Shown in pieces: positions 8,601 through 12,136 of a stretch of DNA of 12,136 nt. The translations under genes and the position numbers were made by a program. Under the pieces are notes generated by a model. It worked only from the letters and a program-made list of their open reading frames with translations. It had not been told where the DNA came from and did not search any database. The DNA comes from Comamonas sp. (GTDB lineage: Bacteria; Pseudomonadota; Gammaproteobacteria; Burkholderiales; Burkholderiaceae_C): contig JAFAIY010000424.1 in NCBI GenBank assembly GCA_019236485.1, forward strand, positions 1 through 12,136. Direction: 5' to 3'. The stretch's first letter is position 1; each line of letters begins with the position of its first letter.

Positions 8601-9386
8601 GCCGGCGCGCGCAGCCAGGCGGCATGGCACCGTTTCATGCGCGGCCCCGTGGTGGGCAATTTCCTGCACGACCAGATGGAATGGCTGGCCGGAGAAGGCT
8701 TTGCCTTGTCCGAGCAGGAGAGCGTGGATGGATCCGAGCCCATGGCCGCACGCCTGTTGCGGCGCTGCGAGCGTGCGGGCCGCAAGGAGCAGGCCGCCGA
8801 TGTGCTGCTCTGGCTGCGCGCCGTGGTCCACCGGCCTCTGGCACCTCTGGGCGTGACGCTGGCGCAGCTGGGCCGGCGGGAGGCCTTGCTGGCCGAGATG
8901 GAGTTCTGGCTGCCCGCGCAGCGCCTGTCCGCCCAGCGCATAGACGCGCTATGCCGCGAGCATATTTTTCCGGGCCGGGCCCGCCCCGTGCTGCCCGAGC
9001 GGGAGCTGCACGGCATGCTCATGGGCTTTGCCGACCTGGTCTTCAGCCACGAGGGGCGCTACTGGGTGCTCGATTACAAGACCAACCATCTGGGCAGCGA
9101 CGGCGCCGCGTACACGCGGCAGGCGCTGGAGCAGGCCATGCTCGAGCACCGCTACGACGTTCAGGCCGCGCTGTATCTGCTGGCCCTGCACCGATTGCTG
9201 CAAAGCCGGCTGGGTGTGGCCTACGAGCCCACGCTGCAGCTGGGCGGCGCGCTCTACTTTTTCATGCGCGGGATAGACGGGGAGGCCGACGGCATGCAGC
9301 TGCTGCAACCCTCGCCGGCGCTGCTGCAGGCGCTCGACGAGCTGCTGAGCGACCCAGCGGCCAATGCGCAGGAGGTGCAGCCATGA
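5619..9386 (+). CDS. recB: RecBCD subunit RecB (3'-5' helicase and nuclease)
   Basis: RecB is an SF1A helicase with a C-terminal nuclease domain. It unwinds and cuts DNA at double-strand ends and loads RecA after Chi. The protein is 1255 residues (E. coli 1180). Motifs in order are Walker A ASAGTGKT (26-33), Ia VMTFTRAATREL (62-73), Walker B LIDEFQDTSP (401-410), III GDPKQSIYGFRGAD (435-448), V VTVHKSKGLEYPVV (770-783) and VI FYVALTRPRHAL (839-850). The nuclease centre is complete: H1017 in NFLHDQMEW, D1139 in GFADLVF, and D1152/K1154 in VLDYKTN, equivalent to E. coli H956, D1067, D1080 and K1082. An Ala-rich linker (about 920-1000) separates helicase and nuclease. The start is fixed by AAGGAGAG at 5606-5613 and by the ATGA overlap with recC (5619-5622). 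The same frame is open far upstream inside recC; that is a shadow. Confidence 0.98.
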   Translation: MSASINESQLLNALDFPLRGSRLIEASAGTGKTWTIAALYLRLVLGHGDGLGRPLMPPEILVMTFTRAATRELSDRIRGRLIEAVQCFRGEAEPAEHDSFLRDLRDAYAEGTERDTAAWRLDMAAQCMDDAAIHTIDAWCQRMLREHAFDSGNLFDETLEPDESQRQTEAAQDYWRQQCYPLAGELLEEALQVWPDVSLLVKDMQSLLRESLDAEAGAGTLGECIELTRQQRAQRLEELAQGWFDKAERLRLWLDGQLDGNAGLWDKRKLQPRYYGGWFAAIQSWAQDPLNMALELSDSARKRLSPEGMAEAFKGSTMDLLLPTEFAELQQLLQDISRLPSMGVALRLHAAANVQQRLLWLKRQAGTFGFADMLQRLDRALAGDNGPALRAGILAQYPVALIDEFQDTSPLQYRLFDQIYRTADNAADSALLLIGDPKQSIYGFRGADIYSYLQARAATAGRHYVLGTNFRSTVELVAAVNQWFAQAEQRPGEGAFMFRAGAQNPLPFEPVAAKGRREVLMQGGRRMSALTIAWDGSAGEPLSNDDIRRRGAEFCAAQIVRWLMDEGTGFAEDGKPLQRIRPADIAVLVRTGKEAAAVRRALARRAVASVYLSDQDSVFASAEARDLLLWLRAVAAPLDGLAVRAGLATPLMGLSFEELAWLASDDEAFDARSEQLKELHSLWLRLGVLAMLRQTLYRLDLPARWLAEMGGERRLTNYLHLAELLQAASAQLEGEQALIRWLATQIEAPGAAGEAQIVRLESDADLVKVVTVHKSKGLEYPVVCLPFGGSFRPVDAKAAYLSLPVQGAAGPQRELVLDYDAAQLERADRERLREDLRLFYVALTRPRHALWLGLAPMKRGNSKSCANEQGAAGYLLAGDSTQSADSWRVSVQALGDDCAQIAVVDLPAELPLAERYVPAQELPALQEAPVYAAEFDRRWGIGSFSSLTRAMAAPSLPVLPVAVQHPAEDERALQAVDAADAALDLSALADLPLAAGARSQAAWHRFMRGPVVGNFLHDQMEWLAGEGFALSEQESVDGSEPMAARLLRRCERAGRKEQAADVLLWLRAVVHRPLAPLGVTLAQLGRREALLAEMEFWLPAQRLSAQRIDALCREHIFPGRARPVLPERELHGMLMGFADLVFSHEGRYWVLDYKTNHLGSDGAAYTRQALEQAMLEHRYDVQAALYLLALHRLLQSRLGVAYEPTLQLGGALYFFMRGIDGEADGMQLLQPSPALLQALDELLSDPAANAQEVQP

Positions 9387-11452
9387 GAGGGCGCCGCAGA
9401 ATCGATCTGCAGACTCTGGATCTGTTTGCCGCAGCCCATGCCGAGGACGATGGCTTCGCGCCGGACGCGGCGGCCGCTCTCGCGGCGCTGGAGCGCCTGG
9501 CCGATGCGGGACTGCTGCGCCGGCTGGACAGCGCGCTGGCGGCCTTTGTGGCGGGCCAGGATGCCGAGGCCGAGCCCGCGCTGCTGGTGGCCGCGGCGGT
9601 GCTGGCGCAGATGGAAGGGCGCGGCCACAGCTGCCTGCCGTTGGCGGCGCTGCCGCAGAACCCCAATGAAATCCTGGGCTGGCCCAAGGAGGCCGTGCCG
9701 GTACAGCTCTCGCTATGGGAGCAGTTGCCAAGCCGGCTCGAGGCCTGGCTGCGGGCTCTGCGCCGCAGCTCCGTGGTGCGCGTCGTGGGCCAGGCCGTGG
9801 CATCGCCCGATCTGGGCCAGCCGCTGGTGCTGCTGGACGGCGAGGCGCCCCTGCTCTATCTGCGCCGCTACTGGGACTACGAGCGCAGCGTGGCCGCACA
9901 GATCGCGCAGCGCACCGAGGCCGAAACCGGGCCGGACGAGGCGACGGTGCAGCGCTGGCTGGAGCGTCTGTTCACCCCCGCGGCCGGCGCCGTGGATTGG
10001 CAGAAGCTGGCCTGTGCGCTGGCGCTGCGCGGGCGCCTGTCGGTGATCACCGGCGGGCCGGGCACGGGCAAGACCTATACGGCGGCGCGGCTGCTGGCGC
10101 TGCTGTTCGCCACGGCGCCCGATGCCGCGCAGCTGCGCGTGGCCCTGGCCGCGCCCACGGGCAAGGCCGCGGCCAGGCTCAAGCAGTCCATCGACGGCTC
10201 GCTGCTGGAGCTGAAGGGCGCGGTGCAGGGCGAGCTGGAACTGGAGTCCCTGGTCAAGCGCATGGGCGCGGCCCGCACTCTGCATTCGCTGCTGGGCGCC
10301 AGGCCCGACACCCGGCGCTTTGCCCACCATGCGGGCAATCCTCTGGATGTGGACGTGCTCATCGTCGACGAGGCCTCGATGATCCATCTGGAGATGATGG
10401 CCGCGCTGCTTCAGGCCCTGCCGCCCACGGCGCGTTTGATTTTGCTGGGCGACAAGGATCAGCTGGCTTCGGTGGAGGCCGGTGCCGTGCTCGGTGACCT
10501 GTGCCGCGATGCCCAGCAGGGCGGTTATTCGGCCGACACCCAGGCCTATGCGCGGCGCGTCACAGGCCTGGATCTGCCCGCGCAGTTCCGGGCCGTGGGC
10601 CCATCGCTGCCTCTGGCCCAGCATACGGTGATGCTGCGCGAAAGCCGGCGTTTTGGCGGCCCCATAGGCCGGCTGGCCCTGGCCGTGAACATCGGCGATG
10701 CGCCGGCCGCCATGGAGCTGCTGCGGGAGCAGACGCGCTCGGGCCCGGATGCCGAACTCTGGGCACGCGAGGGCGGCGATCTCGAGGCCGTGGTGCGCAG
10801 CGCCGTGGCCGGCCGCGGCACTGCGGCCGGCTATGCGGCTTATGCGCAGGTACTGGCCCGGGGACGTGCGGGTTTCGCGTCGGAGGCCGAGCACCGGCAA
10901 TGGGTGCTGGCCGTGCTCCAGGCCTTTGACCGCTACCGCCTGCTGTGCGCGGTGCGCGAGGGCGCCTGGGGCGTGGCGGGCCTGAACCGTGCGGTGGAGG
11001 CCGCGCTGCAGGCTCAGGGCGCGATCCGCAAGGACGGCGAGTGGTATGCGGGCCGGCCCGTAATGGTGACACGCAACGATGTGCAGCTAGGGGTGTTCAA
11101 CGGCGATATAGGCATGGCGCTGCCCAGCTTTGCCGACCCCGGGCGCCTGCGCGTGTTTTTTCTGCAGGGGGAGAACCTGCACCATGTGAGCACCGCTCGC
11201 CTGGCCCATGTGGAAACCGCGTTTGCGATGACGGTGCACAAAAGCCAGGGTTCGGAGTTCGAGCACACGGCCCTGGTGCTGTCGGCCCAGGGCGGCAGCG
11301 TGCTCAGCCGCGAGCTGGTCTATACCGGCATCACGCGTGCGCGCCGGGCGTTTTCACTTTGGTCCGAGGTGCCGGGGCTGCTGGTCTCGGCCATGGGCAG
11401 TCCTACGCAGCGCAACAGCGGCTTGTTGCGGTTTTTGGAGGGCGCTGGGTGA
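9383..11452 (+). CDS. recD: RecBCD subunit RecD (5'-3' helicase)
   Basis: RecD is an SF1B helicase that drives fast unwinding on the 5' strand and holds RecB nuclease active until Chi. The protein is 689 residues (E. coli 608). The N-terminal RecC-binding part carries the family motif GHSCLPLAAL (81-90). Helicase motifs follow: Walker A GGPGTGKT (224-231), Ia APTGKAAARL (257-266), Walker B LIVDEASM (326-333), III LLGDKDQLASVEAGAVL (354-370), IV RESRRFGG (419-426), V TVHKSQGSEF (617-626) and VI VYTGITRARRA (646-656). All key residues are present. The start ATG overlaps the recB stop as ATGA (9383-9386) and has AGGAGG at 9370-9375, 7 nt upstream. It ends the operon, and no U-tract terminator follows directly. 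Confidence 0.98.
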   Translation: MRGRRRIDLQTLDLFAAAHAEDDGFAPDAAAALAALERLADAGLLRRLDSALAAFVAGQDAEAEPALLVAAAVLAQMEGRGHSCLPLAALPQNPNEILGWPKEAVPVQLSLWEQLPSRLEAWLRALRRSSVVRVVGQAVASPDLGQPLVLLDGEAPLLYLRRYWDYERSVAAQIAQRTEAETGPDEATVQRWLERLFTPAAGAVDWQKLACALALRGRLSVITGGPGTGKTYTAARLLALLFATAPDAAQLRVALAAPTGKAAARLKQSIDGSLLELKGAVQGELELESLVKRMGAARTLHSLLGARPDTRRFAHHAGNPLDVDVLIVDEASMIHLEMMAALLQALPPTARLILLGDKDQLASVEAGAVLGDLCRDAQQGGYSADTQAYARRVTGLDLPAQFRAVGPSLPLAQHTVMLRESRRFGGPIGRLALAVNIGDAPAAMELLREQTRSGPDAELWAREGGDLEAVVRSAVAGRGTAAGYAAYAQVLARGRAGFASEAEHRQWVLAVLQAFDRYRLLCAVREGAWGVAGLNRAVEAALQAQGAIRKDGEWYAGRPVMVTRNDVQLGVFNGDIGMALPSFADPGRLRVFFLQGENLHHVSTARLAHVETAFAMTVHKSQGSEFEHTALVLSAQGGSVLSRELVYTGITRARRAFSLWSEVPGLLVSAMGSPTQRNSGLLRFLEGAG

Positions 11453-11493
11453 GGCTGGACGATATGAATAAGCCGCAGCTGTTTAGGCCAGAG

Positions 11494-11723
11494 GCCGGGT
11501 CTCGCCCCGGCAGGCGACCTACTTTCTTCGCAAGAAAGTAGGCAAAGAGCCAGCCCCTACTGCCCGCGTCCCTTCGCTTCGCGACGGGCAAGCTGCGCCA
11601 TCAACCTCTTGTGGCTGTGCGGCAAAACTCACTCCGCGTCTTCGACGCTCCATTCAGACACGTTGCCGCAAGTTTGATGACGATGCGTCTGCACTCTGCG
11701 GTGCAGACGCGCGCCACAAGAGG
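11494..11723. repeat. Structured dispersed-type repeat made of nested inverted repeats
   Basis: Successive perfect inverted repeats are visible: GCCGGG/CCCGGC (11494-11499/11506-11511); 11 bp CCTACTTTCTT/AAGAAAGTAGG with a 3-nt loop (11518-11528/11532-11542); GCGTC/GACGC (11636-11640/11644-11648); TGCGGCAA/TTGCCGCA (11618-11625/11663-11670); 10 bp GCGTCTGCAC/GTGCAGACGC (11685-11694/11701-11710); and an outer 11-bp pair CCTCTTGTGGC/GCCACAAGAGG (11605-11615/11713-11723) that encloses the last three. The CTACTTTCTT hairpin followed by GCAAAGAG resembles a dispersed intergenic repeat that I recall from Comamonadaceae genomes, often mis-called as small hypothetical proteins. Copy number cannot be seen here. 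Confidence 0.65.
11518..11542. terminator. Perfect 11-bp stem-loop after recD, possible transcript end
   Basis: CCTACTTTCTT and AAGAAAGTAGG flank a CGC loop, 65 nt after the recD stop. The stem is strong enough to block a 3' exonuclease or help termination from either side. The lack of a T-run on either strand makes classical intrinsic termination doubtful. Confidence 0.35.
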
Positions 11724-11783
11724 CAGCCCTCGCAGGCGTGGTCACAAGGGGCAAAACCGGGAACGGGATAGCTTCTCTGTGCG

Positions 11784-11827
11784 TTTGATAGCTGCTATGG
11801 CAGGCTGGATAAGCGCTAGAGGCTGAT
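11784..11827. repeat. Comamonadaceae-type GATAGC/AGCGCT intergenic repeat, diverged copy
   Basis: The stretch reads TTTGATAGCTGCT, then GGATAAGCGCTAGAGG, then CTGATTT. I recall this layout as a short element scattered between genes in Comamonadaceae, normally with AGCGCTT and AAGCGCT facing each other as a hairpin. Here only the right arm (AAGCGCT, 11810-11816) is kept. A second GATAGC at 11767-11772 stands 20 bp upstream. Assignment is from memory of the motif. Confidence 0.45.
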
Positions 11828-11919
11828 TTCGTCATAACTCTCGCAGGCCGTCCGTACCCGCCCTCCGTCCTCAAATCAGGCAGCCATTGAATTTCTTTCA
11901 GGTCTTGGACAAGCGCGTA

Positions 11920-12136
11920 TCACGGCTTGGCAATTTTCACCATCCGAATCGCATCAAACGGGCAGCGCACCGCACACAGGGCGCAGCCCGTGCATCCGGG
12001 CGCATCGTGCAAGGTGGAGCGTTTGGGGCCGAACCCGGTAGCGCTTTGAACTTCTAGCGACAGCACATGCGGCGGACACACGCCTATGCACCAGCCGCAG
12101 CCTGTGCAGCGCTGTGGATCAATTTCCGGCAGTGCC
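11920..12136 (-). CDS. Small 2x[4Fe-4S] ferredoxin-type protein, C-terminal part (5' end outside the window)
   Basis: This minus-strand frame runs in from the right edge (first full codon at 12135-12133) and stops with TGA at 11922-11920, giving 71 visible residues. It carries two complete bacterial-type cluster motifs: CTGCGWCIGVCP (visible residues 10-21) and CTGCALCAVRCP (48-59). Each has the CxxCxxCxxxCP spacing, and about 26 residues lie between them. The leading IDPQRCTGC looks like a typical ferredoxin N-terminal region, so probably only a short stretch is missing. It would be a cytoplasmic electron carrier or a small Fe-S subunit, and the partner cannot be told from this window. The end (FDAIRMVKIAKP) is normal for an 8Fe ferredoxin. 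It converges on recD with 467 bp between the stops. No in-frame ATG is visible. Confidence 0.88.
   Translation of the reverse strand, partial: ALPEIDPQRCTGCGWCIGVCPPHVLSLEVQSATGFGPKRSTLHDAPGCTGCALCAVRCPFDAIRMVKIAKP

Larger units (their letters stand above)
11453..11919. other. Gene-free intergenic region between convergent recD and ferredoxin
   Basis: In 467 bases no credible gene was found. Short open frames exist on both strands but have no family resemblance and run through hairpins. The left half (11494-11723) is dense in inverted repeats, and 11767-11827 holds GATAGC-type repeat sequence. The stretch 11830-11919 shows nothing recognisable, and no U-tract terminator is seen for either convergent gene. 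Confidence 0.7.

Noticed and set aside
6372..8831. 819-codon open frame on the minus strand inside recB
   Set aside because: It is antisense to conserved RecB motifs, rich in His/Gln/Arg/Gly without any domain pattern, and typical of shadow frames in high-GC coding DNA.
8624..9382. Upstream extension of the recD frame into recB
   Set aside because: It overlaps the RecB nuclease domain in another frame. The RecD start at 9383 has AGGAGG and an ATGA overlap.
11403..11874. Small open frames on both strands in the region after recD
   Set aside because: They run through perfect hairpins of the repeat. Phrases such as GWLFAYFLAKK and NVSEWSVEDAE are, as I recall, recurring translations of a dispersed repeat and not protein families.
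1..12136. CRISPR array, transposase, phage genes, toxin-antitoxin or a dedicated defence island
   Set aside because: No regularly spaced repeats, integrase/transposase motifs or toxin-antitoxin pairs were seen. Coding content is chromosomal housekeeping plus regulation.

Overview
The window is GC-rich, tightly packed bacterial chromosome. Its gene content, the NtrY/NtrX-like pair next to tRNA-Phe, the RecBCD sequences and two intergenic repeat types all suggest a betaproteobacterium of the order Burkholderiales. The family is most likely Comamonadaceae (Comamonas/Delftia/Acidovorax relatives). That placement is from memory of the families, not from a search.

Layout on the + strand: (1) 1-1664, the 3' part of an NtrY-like sensor histidine kinase, then a short NtrX-like response regulator that has the receiver and Fis-type HTH but no sigma-54 AAA+ module. 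(2) 1714-1867, a self-contained tRNA-Phe(GAA) unit: a consensus -10 box, a small 5' leader hairpin, a tRNA with encoded CCA, and a strong intrinsic terminator. (3) 1868-2082, a short intergenic stretch with a GC palindrome and a GATAGC-type repeat trace. (4) 2083-11452, a complete recC-recB-recD operon in which both junctions are ATGA start/stop overlaps and no ptrA lies between recC and recB. (5) 11453-11919, a 467-base gene-free region made largely of nested inverted repeats that looks like a dispersed structured repeat, followed by a second GATAGC/AGCGCT repeat copy. (6) 11920 to the right edge, minus strand, the 3' part of a small 2x[4Fe-4S] ferredoxin converging on recD.

How the genes work together: the two-component pair should sense a signal at the membrane and control transcription, though the missing AAA+ domain means the regulator cannot remodel sigma-54 holoenzyme by itself. 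RecB (helicase plus nuclease), RecC (Chi-reading scaffold) and RecD (fast 5'-3' helicase) form the RecBCD enzyme that processes double-strand breaks and degrades linear foreign DNA. Translational coupling fits their fixed 1:1:1 stoichiometry.

No clear novel multi-gene system is visible. The best second-look items are the AAA+-less NtrX, two substitutions at RecC positions matching E. coli Chi-recognition residues, the acceptor-stem mismatch in tRNA-Phe, and the structured repeat behind recD.
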